Shown here in pieces: positions 50,784-59,499 of a stretch of 64,000 bases of DNA (positions are counted from its first letter, which is position 1; each line of letters starts with the position of its first letter). The stretch is from QHXM01 sp963697975 (GTDB lineage Bacteria; Acidobacteriota; Blastocatellia; Pyrinomonadales; Pyrinomonadaceae): assembly GCA_963697975.1 (NCBI GenBank), contig OY969111.1, positions 1,860,001 through 1,924,000 on the forward strand, read 5' to 3'. Under the pieces are notes generated by a model. That model saw only the letters and a program-made list of their open reading frames with translations, was not told where the DNA came from and ran no database searches. A program made the position numbers and the translations under genes.

Positions 50784-52306
50784 ACCGCCAACGCAATAAA
50801 AAATCCTTTTCACGCATTCTCGTCTTCGCCAGCCTCGTCTTAGCGGCGGTGTTCGTGCTAGCCATGTCCGCGCCGGAGACGCTGGCGCGCGTCGGCGGCG
50901 GGCAGTCTTACGGCGGCGGCGGCAGTGGCGGCGGCAGCGGCGAGGGCGCAGGCTTCATCCTCTGGATACTCTTTCGCCTGCTGCTGCTGACGTTCGAATA
51001 TCCGGCTATCGGTATCCCGCTCGATATCATCATCATCGGCGGCGTCCTCTACTTCTATTTTAAGAAGGACAAACTGCCGCCTTCGATCTGCTCGGCGGAC
51101 GGCCCCTCCGTGACGGCGCACAGGAGTTTCGCGCAGGAGTTCAACCAGCTACGCAAGTTCGATCCGAATTTTTCAGAGATCACTTTTACGGATTTCTGTT
51201 ACGCGCTCTACGGCAGGGCGCAGAACGCGCGCGGGGCGGCCAAGCTCGAAGAGCTTTCGCCATATCTCAGCGACGCCGCACGCGCCGCTCTCATGCAGCG
51301 CAACCCGCCGAACCTGCAACAGGTCGCGGGCATCATCATCGGCTCAATGCAGGTCGCGGGCGTGCAGGGCCTGGCCTCGCCCGTCGTGATGATTAGCGTC
51401 GAGTTTGAGACGAACTACACGGAGATTGTCGGCGGGCAGGGCAGCAAGCATCAGGAGATGACCTACTACGTGCGCGAGCGCTGGATACTGGAGCGCAATC
51501 GTGACGTGCTGTCGCCAAAGCCTGAGCAGGCGACCGCCCTGCATTGTCCGCGTTGTGGCGCGGCCCTGATGAAGGACACGACGGGCGCGTGCGCTTTCTG
51601 CGGCGCGCGTATCGAGAGCGGCGAGTTTCAATGGTTCGTTCGTTCGATCAATCTTCTCAGCAGCGAGGCGCGCGGGCCGCTGCTCACCTCAAACGTGCCG
51701 GAAGTCGGGACAAACAATGCATCTGTCGTTCAACCGAATTTCCAGAACGTGAGTATGTATTTCCAGCAGAATAACCCGGCGTTCAGATGGACTGAGTTCG
51801 AGGCGCGCGTCGTCGTCATCTTCAACGAATTGCAACTGGCCTGGTCGTCGCTCGATTGGGAGCGCGCCCGTCCGCACGAGACGGACAATATTTTCCAGAT
51901 GCACCAGTACTGGATCGAGGCTTACAAGCGGCAGGGGCTAAGAAACGCGCTCGACAATTTCCGCATCACGCGCCTTCTGCCCGTCAAGATCAAGGAGGAT
52001 GCCTTCTACAACTCGATCACGATGCGCGTCTGGGCCGAAGGGCACGATTACACCGTAGACAAAACCGGCAAAATCGTCAGCGGCTCGAACAAGAAGCTGC
52101 GGCGTTGGAGCGAATACTGGACATTCATCCGCAACCGCAATTCAAAACCATCGCACGCTCGCGCAGACCTCAATTGCCCGAACTGCGGAGCGCCGCTCAA
52201 AGTCAATGTCACGGGCATCTGCGAATATTGTCACGGTAAAGTGACCAGCGGCGATTTCGACTGGGTGCTGTCGAAGATTGAGCAGGACGAGTCTTACTCA
52301 GGCTGA
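50780..52306 (+). CDS. membrane protein with two Tim44-like domains and two zinc ribbons
   Basis: A 508-residue protein. The N-terminal signal or anchor (LVFASLVLAAVFVLAMSA) is followed by a Gly-rich stretch (GGGQSYGGGGSGGGSGEG) and a second membrane helix (about 54-88). A Tim44-like domain (about 110-240, FDPNFSEITFTDFCYALYGRAQ) is followed by a zinc ribbon (CPRCGAALMKDTTGACAFCG, about 256-275). A second Tim44-like domain (about 330-460) ends with another zinc ribbon (CPNCGAPLKVNVTGICEYCH). The arrangement is a clear internal duplication. It follows the TPM gene by overlap. Envelope-related, function unknown. Confidence 0.8.
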   Translation: MNRQRNKKSFSRILVFASLVLAAVFVLAMSAPETLARVGGGQSYGGGGSGGGSGEGAGFILWILFRLLLLTFEYPAIGIPLDIIIIGGVLYFYFKKDKLPPSICSADGPSVTAHRSFAQEFNQLRKFDPNFSEITFTDFCYALYGRAQNARGAAKLEELSPYLSDAARAALMQRNPPNLQQVAGIIIGSMQVAGVQGLASPVVMISVEFETNYTEIVGGQGSKHQEMTYYVRERWILERNRDVLSPKPEQATALHCPRCGAALMKDTTGACAFCGARIESGEFQWFVRSINLLSSEARGPLLTSNVPEVGTNNASVVQPNFQNVSMYFQQNNPAFRWTEFEARVVVIFNELQLAWSSLDWERARPHETDNIFQMHQYWIEAYKRQGLRNALDNFRITRLLPVKIKEDAFYNSITMRVWAEGHDYTVDKTGKIVSGSNKKLRRWSEYWTFIRNRNSKPSHARADLNCPNCGAPLKVNVTGICEYCHGKVTSGDFDWVLSKIEQDESYSG

Positions 52307-52438
52307 CATCCCCAACGCCTTCTCGAACATCGAACAGCACGGTAAAATGGAAACGATGAACGCGGAACGATGAATGATGAACTTTACGTCATCGTTCCGC
52401 GTTCATACTTCATAATTAATTTAAGAACGGAGCTTTTC

Positions 52439-53866
52439 GTGAAACGCAATCTCTTAATTCTAGTCCTGATTAGCTCGCTCCTCGCGCCGTCCTTAGTGCA
52501 GGCCGCCGCGACGCAGCAAACGCCGCGCGTCTCGACGACCACAGCGACCGCCGCCGCGCGTGCGCCGATGCCGCAGGCGCAGCTTGTCAATCGCATTCTG
52601 CCGAACGGTCTCGAAATCATCGTACTGGAAGATCATTCCGTGCCGCTCGTGACCATCGAGATGGCAGCCAAGAACGGCTCTTACACCGAGCCGCCCGAGC
52701 TAAACGGTCTCTCGCATCTCTACGAGCACATGTTCTTCAAGGCCAACCGCGCCATCGCCAACGCCGAAGACTACCTGCAAAAGATTGGGCAACTCGGCAT
52801 CGCCTACAACGGCTCGACGCGCGAAGAGGTCGTCAATTACTACTTCACGACGACCAGCCCGAACTTGAGAACCGCCATGAACTTCATGCGCGACGCGATC
52901 CGTTATCCGCTCTTCGACAAAGGCGAGTTTGAGCGCGAGCGCGAGGTCGTCATCGGCGAATTCGACCGCAACGAGGCCAACCCGTTCTACTTTCTCAACC
53001 ATGAGATGACCAACCGGCTCTTTTACAAGTATCCGAGCCGCAAGGACCCGCTCGGCAACCGGCAGACGATTTTGACGGCGACGACAGACATGATGCGTCT
53101 GATTCAGTCGCGCTATTACGTGCCGAACAACACGGCGCTCGTGGTGACGGGCGATGTCGTGCCCGAAGAGGTCTTCAAGATGGCGCAGGAGTTTTACGGC
53201 GACTGGCCGAAAGCCGAAGACCCGTTTGTCAAATATCCTATGGTCGAGCACCCGCCACTCGCAAAAAGCGAGGGTGGAATTGTCAAGCAGCCCGTCCAGA
53301 ACATCCTCATCAACATCGGCTGGCACGGCCCTTCAATCGGCAAAGATAATCCCGCGACCTACGCGGCAGACGTTTTCTCGTTCATCCTGACGCAGCCCAA
53401 TTCGCGTTTCCAGCGCGCTCTCGTTGATACGGGATTGGTCAACGGCGTCACCATCGGCTACCTGACGCAGCGCAACGTCGGTCCGATTCAGATCATCGCC
53501 CAGACGCCCCCGGACAAGGCACGAGCCGCAATCAAAGCCATCTACAATGAAGTCGCGCACTTTAATGACAAGGATTATTTCACGGACGAGCAGCTTGAGA
53601 GCGCAAAGTCGCTGCTTGAAGCCGACGACCTCTACTCGCGCGAGAAGCTCTCTGAGTACGCGCACACGCTCTCGTTCTGGTGGGCTTCCACGGGCCTTGA
53701 GTATTTTCGCGGCTATTTGCAGAACCTGCGTCGGACGACGCGCGCCGACATCAGCCGCTACATCACAACCTACATTCAGGGCAAGCCGCACGTCGGCCTC
53801 GCGCTGATCTCTGAAGAGGCGCAGCAGCAAATTCAGTTGAAACCGGAGGAGTTAATCGGGCAATGA
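52439..53866 (+). CDS. secreted M16 family peptidase, catalytic subunit
   Basis: A 475-residue exported zinc peptidase. The inverted zinc motif HxxEH is present in SHLYEHMFFKANR, and the distal ligand lies in EREREVVIGEFDRNE. The frame extends to an ATG at 52370, but the GTG at 52439 has CGGAG 7 bases upstream and starts a proper signal peptide (KRNLLILVLISSLLAPSLVQA), so I chose it. The middle (PLGNRQTILTATTDMMRLIQSRYYVPNNTALVVTGDV) is typical. The next gene encodes an inactive partner overlapping by ATGA, as in bacterial M16B heterodimers. The likely role is degradation of exported peptides. Confidence 0.9.
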   Translation: MKRNLLILVLISSLLAPSLVQAAATQQTPRVSTTTATAAARAPMPQAQLVNRILPNGLEIIVLEDHSVPLVTIEMAAKNGSYTEPPELNGLSHLYEHMFFKANRAIANAEDYLQKIGQLGIAYNGSTREEVVNYYFTTTSPNLRTAMNFMRDAIRYPLFDKGEFEREREVVIGEFDRNEANPFYFLNHEMTNRLFYKYPSRKDPLGNRQTILTATTDMMRLIQSRYYVPNNTALVVTGDVVPEEVFKMAQEFYGDWPKAEDPFVKYPMVEHPPLAKSEGGIVKQPVQNILINIGWHGPSIGKDNPATYAADVFSFILTQPNSRFQRALVDTGLVNGVTIGYLTQRNVGPIQIIAQTPPDKARAAIKAIYNEVAHFNDKDYFTDEQLESAKSLLEADDLYSREKLSEYAHTLSFWWASTGLEYFRGYLQNLRRTTRADISRYITTYIQGKPHVGLALISEEAQQQIQLKPEELIGQ

Positions 53867-55353
53867 GAAAAACAGTTTTCAGTTTTCAGTTTTCAGTTTT
53901 CGGTGGAAGGCGTGTGAACTCCGGTTTTGATTTTGTGCGCTCTGTGTTGTCGCTTGTCTTAGTCGCGGTGTTCGCTTTTGTTGGCGGCGGTGCGACGGCG
54001 AGTGTGTCAGCGCAGAATGTTGAGAAGCCGAATGTCACGCCAGCCGGACAAGCGGCGAGGCAGGCTCCGAGAGTTGATGAAACACAATCGGACGCAGAGC
54101 GCCGGGCGGCCTCGCTCGTCACGGAGTTTGATGTCAACGGCATGAAGGTGCTGGTCAAGCGACGCGCGGGCAGCCAGACGGTCGCCGCCGGACTATTCCT
54201 GCGCGGCGGCTCGCGCAACATCACGGCGGAGAACGCAGGCATCGAATCCCTGATGCTGGACGTGGCGACAGAGGCGAGCACGGGTTTCCCGCGTGAGAAA
54301 CTACGCGCGGAACTCTCGCGCATGGGCACGCTCATGAGTTCCAGCGAGAACTACGACTATTCGGTTTTGTCGCTCACCTCGACGCGTCAGAATTTCGACC
54401 GCTCGTGGGAAATCTTCACGGATGTGGCGCTCAGACCGTCTTTCACCAAAGAAGATTTCGCGCTCGTGCAGAGCCGCAAAGTCTCCGGGCTGCGAGATGA
54501 TTCGGACGATCCCGACACATATCTTCAAAGGCTTCAGGAGCGCGTCGCCTACACGGGGCATCCTTATCTCAATCGTCCGCAGGGCACAGCCGAAACAGTC
54601 GCCGGTCTGACGCTTGAAGACGTGCGCAGGTATCACCAGCAAGCGATGCAAACTTCAAGGCTGCTGCTGGTCATCGTCGGCGACCTCGACCCCGCTGCCC
54701 TGCGCGCTTCGCTGACTTCGTCTTTCGGCAACCTTCCGCGCGGCAGCTACGCGGCACAGCCTGTGCCGCAACTTACGTTTGCCGCTCCGACGGTCGAAAT
54801 CACGCAGCGTGGATTGCCGACCAATTACATTCAGGGTCTGTTCACCGCGCCGCCTCTGACGGCAGACGACATCCATGCGATGCAGATTGCTTCGAGCATC
54901 CTGCGCGACCGCGTTTTTGAAGAGGTGCGCGTCAAGCGTAATCTCTCATACGCGCCGAACGCCTTTCTGAACAGTCAGGGCGCAAACGTCGGCGGCATTT
55001 ACGTGACGGCGGTTGACGCGAATCAGGCTGTGCGCGTCATGCTGGGCGAGATCAAGCGGCTGCAAACTCAGCCGATTAACCAGCAGGACATCACGGGCGT
55101 CATCTCGCAATACCTGACCACCTATTACCTGAGCCAGGAGACAAACGCGGCTCAGGCGGCAAACCTCGCCGAGTATGAATTGATCGGCGGCGGCTGGCGT
55201 CGCGCTTTCGACATGCTCTCGCACCTGCGCGCCGTGTCACCAGTGGACGTGCAACGAGCCGCGCAGAAATACATGCGTAACATTCGCTTCGTCGTCCTCG
55301 GCGATCCCCAGCGAATAGACAAGACGGTGTTCATGGGCCAGGTGGGAGAATAA
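53863..55353 (+). CDS. M16 family peptidase-like partner lacking the zinc motif
   Basis: A 496-residue exported protein of the same fold as its upstream neighbour, but the HxxEH position reads GIESLMLDVATEAS, so it cannot bind zinc in the usual way. In M16B pairs such a subunit is needed to form the closed chamber. ATGA overlap implies translational coupling. The first dozen codons are made of the tandem word CAGTTTT (TVFSFQFSVFGG), identical to the word in the palindrome at 13042. A repeat seems to have been captured in the coding sequence. Starting at GTG 53935 (VRSVLSLVLVAVFAFVGG) would give a normal signal peptide without it. Confidence 0.85.
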   Translation: MRKTVFSFQFSVFGGRRVNSGFDFVRSVLSLVLVAVFAFVGGGATASVSAQNVEKPNVTPAGQAARQAPRVDETQSDAERRAASLVTEFDVNGMKVLVKRRAGSQTVAAGLFLRGGSRNITAENAGIESLMLDVATEASTGFPREKLRAELSRMGTLMSSSENYDYSVLSLTSTRQNFDRSWEIFTDVALRPSFTKEDFALVQSRKVSGLRDDSDDPDTYLQRLQERVAYTGHPYLNRPQGTAETVAGLTLEDVRRYHQQAMQTSRLLLVIVGDLDPAALRASLTSSFGNLPRGSYAAQPVPQLTFAAPTVEITQRGLPTNYIQGLFTAPPLTADDIHAMQIASSILRDRVFEEVRVKRNLSYAPNAFLNSQGANVGGIYVTAVDANQAVRVMLGEIKRLQTQPINQQDITGVISQYLTTYYLSQETNAAQAANLAEYELIGGGWRRAFDMLSHLRAVSPVDVQRAAQKYMRNIRFVVLGDPQRIDKTVFMGQVGE

Positions 55354-55357
55354 GACA

Positions 55358-55445
55358 AGTCCAAAGTCTAAAGTCTAAAGCCCAATGTCCAAAGTCAGAG
55401 AGGAGCCTTTGACTTTGGACATTGGACTTTAGACTTTGGACTCTT
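55358..55445. terminator. word-repeat palindrome between convergent genes
   Basis: The left arm (AGTCCAAAGTCTAAAGTCTA, AAGCCCAATGTCCAAAGTCA) and the right arm (TGACTTTGGACATTGGACTT, TAGACTTTGGACT) are complementary over about 35 bases. Both are made of the words AAAGTCT and AAAGTCC. It starts 5 bases after the M16 gene stop and ends 10 bases before the stop of the convergent protease-TPR gene. Confidence 0.85.
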
Positions 55446-55455
55446 TTCTTTTGCC

Positions 55456-56601
55456 TTACCTTTGCGTTTCGCTGAGCAGTTTTGTGTAGAGTTTCGCGTC
55501 CAACGCTTGGAGTTGGCGAAGTTGGACGAGGGCCAGGGCGCGCTCTCCTATCTCCAGATAAGTCATGCCGAGATTGTAGTAGGCTTCCGCCATGTCGGGA
55601 CGGAGGCGCGCGGCCTGCTTGTAGGCTTCGATGGCTTCGTAGAAACGGCTGGCGTAGTAATAAGCGTCGCCGAGCTTGTTGTATGCCTCGAAAGAATTCG
55701 GGCGAAGCTGGATGGCGCGCTGAAATGCTTTGACGGCATCCCCGTTCTTGCCTTGTTTGACCTTGCAGTAGCCCACCTGAATCCACGCTTCGGCGCGGTT
55801 CGGATTCTTGTTGACCGCATTCTCGAAGTAGCCCAGGGCGCTATCGTAGTTGCCCAGCCAGAGCGAGGTCAATCCGTTGCGATACCACCATTCGGCCAGC
55901 ATTTCAGTTGACGCGCCCGTCTTGTTTCTCGCCGCGAGGTCGTCAAACGTCAACAGGTTTCCGGGGCGAAGTTGTCTCAAGCGCGACGAGCCGAGCGCGA
56001 GATTGATGTTCTGCCCGTTGGTCACCTTCATCGTGATGACGCCTAAGACCTGACCTTTCATGTTGAAGAGCGGGCTGCCCGAATTGCCGTGAGAGATGGG
56101 GGCGGTAATCTGAACTATCTCGCCGAGGTTCGGCACTTCGCGCACCGCCGAGACGATGCCGTCGGAGACAGAGCCTTCCAGCCTGAGCGGGTTGCCGATG
56201 ACGAAAACCTGTTCGCCCTCTTCCGGTAGGGCGCTGGCAATCTCAAGCGAGCGCACGCGGTCAGCGGGCAGGCTGATGCTCAGGACGGCGAGGTCGGCTT
56301 CATCATCGAGGCTGACAATTCCACCAACCGCGTAAGTCTTCCCCTTGCCGTCGAAGGTTCTGACTTCGGCGTGGTGCGCCCCGTCAATGACGTGCAGGTT
56401 GGTCAGCACCTGACCGGGGCGAATGAAAAACCCGCTGCCGGTCATCTTCATCTCGTTTTTGTCGTCGTAGGTAATGATGGCGACGACCGCAGGTTTGACG
56501 CGGCGGATTAGTTCGGGGAGAGTTTCCTGAGCTTGCGCGGCTTGAACGAGCGTCGGGAGCAGAGCGAGCGCCAGCCATAGAGGGAGCTTGCGTTTGAACA
56601 T
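55456..56601 (-). CDS. secreted trypsin-like serine protease with C-terminal TPR repeats
   Basis: A 381-residue exported protein. The signal peptide is LPLWLALALLPTLVQAAQA. A chymotrypsin-fold protease (about 30-200) has the full triad: His in VLTNLHVIDGAHH, Asp in DDEADLAVLSI and Ser in SHGNSGSPLFN. No PDZ domain follows. Instead there are four TPR units (about 235-360): SLWLGNYDSALGYFENAVNKNP, AWIQVGYCKVKQGKNGDAVK, and so on. The TPRs may dock a substrate or partner. It resembles DegS/HtrA in the protease part only. Confidence 0.9.
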   Translation of the reverse strand: MFKRKLPLWLALALLPTLVQAAQAQETLPELIRRVKPAVVAIITYDDKNEMKMTGSGFFIRPGQVLTNLHVIDGAHHAEVRTFDGKGKTYAVGGIVSLDDEADLAVLSISLPADRVRSLEIASALPEEGEQVFVIGNPLRLEGSVSDGIVSAVREVPNLGEIVQITAPISHGNSGSPLFNMKGQVLGVITMKVTNGQNINLALGSSRLRQLRPGNLLTFDDLAARNKTGASTEMLAEWWYRNGLTSLWLGNYDSALGYFENAVNKNPNRAEAWIQVGYCKVKQGKNGDAVKAFQRAIQLRPNSFEAYNKLGDAYYYASRFYEAIEAYKQAARLRPDMAEAYYNLGMTYLEIGERALALVQLRQLQALDAKLYTKLLSETQR

Positions 56602-56770
56602 AGCTTCGTCCTTTGCAGTTAAAAAGTCTGCCGAGGCGAGGAGGATTGTAATGAGCTAAGAGCCTTTTGGTTGTTTGAGGAATCGGCTCAGGTTCGGCCC
56701 GGTGAGCAGTGGGCTTCACCGGCAACCCGAATATACCACATCGGCGGGCGGAAAAATCAAGAATTTCTTT

Positions 56771-56904
56771 GTAGGACAGGCATTCCTGCCTGTCGTGGGA
56801 CAGACATTCCTGTCTGTCCAAGCGTGCGCCAGCACGCTCTTGTTATTCGCTAATAGTTATTCGCGCTCTCCGCGCTCAATGACAGGCAGGAATGCCTGTC
56901 CTAC
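56771..56904. repeat. nested hairpins with perfect 24-bp outer arms ending at a stop codon
   Basis: Outer arms 56771-56794 (GTAGGACAGGCATTCCTGCC then TGTC) and 56881-56904 are exact reverse complements, and each arm is itself a hairpin (GACAGGCA / TGCCTGTC). The loop holds two more hairpins: GGACAGACATTCCTGTCTGT plus CC (56798-56819) and AGCGTGCGCCAGCACGCT (56821-56838). The right arm ends at the base next to the stop codon of the E1 gene (56905, minus strand). The rest of the 56602-56770 spacer shows no gene. Confidence 0.85.
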
Positions 56905-59085
56905 CTAATAGCCGGATAACTCCGTAATCGCTTTCGCTACGTCTTCCACCTGCGGCAAAATTACATCTTCCAACTGCGGCGCGTAGGCGACGAAGGTATC
57001 GAGCGCGGCCACGCGGCGAACGGGCGCGTCCAGATATTCAAACAACTCGTCCGAGATGCGCGCAGCGATTTCCGCGCCATAGCCGAATGAGCGCGAGTCT
57101 TCATGCGCGACGATCACTCTGCTGGTCTTCTTCACGGAACGCGTGATGGCTTCCCAATCGTAGGGCGCGAGCGTGCGAAGGTCTATCACTTCGACGCTGA
57201 TGCCCTGCTGCTCGGCTTGCTTGGCGGCGACGAGCGAACGCTGGACGAGCGCGCCAAAGGTGATGATGGAGATGTCCGTGCCTTCGCGTACCGTTTTAGC
57301 CTTGCCGAACGGAATCAGAAAGCCATCCGGCGGGTACTGCGATTTATTGTATGCCTGACGATAGAGATGCTTGTGTTCGAGAAAGAGCACCGGGTCATCA
57401 GAGCGAATGGCGGTGCGCAACAGTCCGTTCGCGTCCAGCGCGTTTGATGGATAGACGACGCGCAAGCCCGGCGTGTGCGTGAAGATGGTCGTGCCCGATT
57501 GCGAGTGATAGACCGCGCCGCCTTTCAAATAACCGCCGACGGGCACGCGCATGACGATGGGACATTTGAACTCGTTTCCCGAACGCCAACGCATCAACGC
57601 CAGTTCGTTGCGAATCTGATGATAGGCAGGCCAGATGTAATCGAAGAACTGTATCTCGACGACGGGCTTCAAGCCTCGCGTCGCCATCCCGATAGCGCGC
57701 CCGACGATGTTGGCTTCCGCCAGCGGAGAATTGAAGACGCGCGCCGCGCCAAACTTTCGTTGAAGATTCGCCGTCACTTTGAAGACGCCGCCTTTGCCTT
57801 TCACCTTCTCCAGATTTTCCTCGCGCGAGCAGTCGGCCACGTCTTCGCCGAAGACGAGGATGCGCGGATCACGCGCCATCTCTTCATGCAGGCAACGGTT
57901 GATGAGATCAACCATCGTCCCTGCATTGCCTGAAAGTTCCGCGCCTTCTTCCGTGTCAAATTCTTTGGAGGTCGGGTCAACGTCCGGTGAGTAGACAAAC
58001 TGCATGACCGTTTCGGGCGCGGGCTGCGGACTTTCGAGCGCAAGGTCACCGGCTTCCGTTACTTCCCTGTCAATCTCATCTTTAATCCGCTGCAACTCGT
58101 CCTGTGTCAGGATTCCGTCTTCGACAAGAAGCGCGCCGAATCGTTTGATGGGGTCGCGCTCGGCATCCGAAGTCCGCTCTTCATCCGGGCGATAGAGCTT
58201 TTCATCATCGGAGAGCGAGTGCGAGTAGGGACGTATGACTTTCGCGTGAACGAGCGCCGCGCCGCGCCGCTCGCGGCAATACTCGACGGCGCGCTGCATC
58301 GTTTCGAGAGATTCAAGCGGGTCTGTGCCGTCGCATCTCTGGATGTAGAGATTCGGAAATCCTTCGACGAGTTTCGAGACATCGCCGCCCGCCGTCTGCA
58401 CTTCGACGGGGACTGAGATAGCGTAGCCGTTGTCTTCGATTAAAAAGACGACGGGCAATTTCAGATTGCAGGCCGTGTTCAGAGCTTCCCAGAATTCGCC
58501 CTCGCTCGTCGTGCCGTCGCCCGAAGAACAATAGACAACCTCGTCGCCCTTGAAACCCGTGACCTTATCCTTGATTTCACCAAGCAGCGAGGCGCGATAG
58601 CTCGCTTCGGCACATCCGACAGATTGCAGGAACTGCGTGCCCGTCGGCGAAGATTGCGAGACGATGTTGAGCTTTTTGTGTCCCCAATGTGAAGGCATCT
58701 GGCGACCGTGCGAGTTCGGATCAGCAGCCGCGCCGACCGCCGAGAGAAGCTGTTCGAGCGGCGTCATGCCAAGTTGCAGGCAGAGAGCGCGGTCGCGGTA
58801 ATAAGGATAGAACCAATCGTAGCCGGGCTTCATCGCCATCCCTGCCGCGACGAGGATAGCTTCGTGGCCTGCGCCGCTGATTTGGAAGAAGATTTTATTC
58901 TGCCCCTTGAGTTGAATCTCTTTGTCGTCAATGCGCCTGGACAGATACATCGTGCGATACATCGAGATCATCTGCTCGCGGTCGAGTCCTCTGTGCTCAT
59001 GCGCCTCGGTCGTGGCTGCGCTTCCCATCGTCTCTGTTCTCCTGACGAGTTTTAATATTTTAGTGTCGGTATTCATCTTGGCCAC
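56905..59085 (-). CDS. 2-oxoisovalerate dehydrogenase E1, alpha and beta fused
   Basis: A 726-residue thiamine-diphosphate enzyme, the E1 of the branched-chain 2-oxoacid dehydrogenase complex, with both subunits in one chain. The alpha half (about 20-370) carries GDGTTSEGEFWEALNTACNL...DNGYAISVP (ThDP/Mg site). The beta half (about 390-720) carries VFGEDVADCSREEN, FNSPLAEANIVGRAIGMA and the C-terminal IVAHEDSRSFGYGAEIAARI. No E2 or E3 gene is adjacent. It follows the TPR gene by 6 bases and an acyl-CoA dehydrogenase gene further upstream, consistent with Leu/Ile/Val catabolism. Confidence 0.92.
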   Translation of the reverse strand: MAKMNTDTKILKLVRRTETMGSAATTEAHEHRGLDREQMISMYRTMYLSRRIDDKEIQLKGQNKIFFQISGAGHEAILVAAGMAMKPGYDWFYPYYRDRALCLQLGMTPLEQLLSAVGAAADPNSHGRQMPSHWGHKKLNIVSQSSPTGTQFLQSVGCAEASYRASLLGEIKDKVTGFKGDEVVYCSSGDGTTSEGEFWEALNTACNLKLPVVFLIEDNGYAISVPVEVQTAGGDVSKLVEGFPNLYIQRCDGTDPLESLETMQRAVEYCRERRGAALVHAKVIRPYSHSLSDDEKLYRPDEERTSDAERDPIKRFGALLVEDGILTQDELQRIKDEIDREVTEAGDLALESPQPAPETVMQFVYSPDVDPTSKEFDTEEGAELSGNAGTMVDLINRCLHEEMARDPRILVFGEDVADCSREENLEKVKGKGGVFKVTANLQRKFGAARVFNSPLAEANIVGRAIGMATRGLKPVVEIQFFDYIWPAYHQIRNELALMRWRSGNEFKCPIVMRVPVGGYLKGGAVYHSQSGTTIFTHTPGLRVVYPSNALDANGLLRTAIRSDDPVLFLEHKHLYRQAYNKSQYPPDGFLIPFGKAKTVREGTDISIITFGALVQRSLVAAKQAEQQGISVEVIDLRTLAPYDWEAITRSVKKTSRVIVAHEDSRSFGYGAEIAARISDELFEYLDAPVRRVAALDTFVAYAPQLEDVILPQVEDVAKAITELSGY

Positions 59086-59091
59086 CGCTTC

Positions 59092-59412
59092 TCAGTCTGC
59101 GTAATCCGCCTCAAGCGTCATGCGGTACTCCTCCGCCATCGAAGGATGCCCGTGCAACTCAGCCGCTTCGATTCCGCGCTGGTAAGCCTCGCGCGCCTCT
59201 TCACGCCTGCTCACCTTTTCATAGGCACGCGCCAGCATCCCGAAGGCCGCGCCCTCATCATCCGCGCGTTGCAAATAATCGTTGAGCGCGGCGATAGCGT
59301 CTTCGTACTGCTCCGCCTTCAGATACTCATTCGCCAGCCCGAAACGCACCAGCGTGTTTTCCGGGTCGCTTTCAAGCATTTGCTTGAATGTCTCAATGCG
59401 TGATGTCGCCAT
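59092..59412 (-). CDS. small TPR-repeat protein
   Basis: A 106-residue soluble protein of about two and a half TPR motifs: NTLVRFGLANEYLKAEQYEDAIAALNDYLQ and GAAFGMLARAYEKVSRREEAREAYQRGIEAA, then a shorter one. It has no signal peptide. It begins 8 bases after the palindrome at 59421 and its stop is 6 bases from the E1 start, so it is co-transcribed with E1. A scaffold role for the complex is possible but unproven. Confidence 0.8.
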   Translation of the reverse strand: MATSRIETFKQMLESDPENTLVRFGLANEYLKAEQYEDAIAALNDYLQRADDEGAAFGMLARAYEKVSRREEAREAYQRGIEAAELHGHPSMAEEYRMTLEADYAD

Positions 59413-59420
59413 GATAAACA

Positions 59421-59499
59421 GGTGATAGGTGATAGGTGATAGGTGATAAGAGAAAACAACAGTTCTTTCTTATCACCTATCACCCATCACTTATCACTA
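59421..59499. repeat. word-repeat inverted repeat overlapping a gene 3' end
   Basis: Left: four tandem GGTGATA words, then AGTGATAAG-like ends. Right: CTTATCACCTATCACCCATC then ACTTATCACTA, complementary to the left. The right arm enters the acyl-CoA dehydrogenase gene: its last codons (Asp, Lys) and the TGA stop are read from the repeat words. It lies between that gene and the TPR gene in the same direction, so it could act as a terminator or a processing site. Confidence 0.85.

Noticed and set aside
59421..59499. CRISPR array
   Set aside because: The repeat units here and in the other word palindromes are 6-8 bases, contiguous or nearly so, and arranged as inverted arms. There are no spacers and no cas genes.
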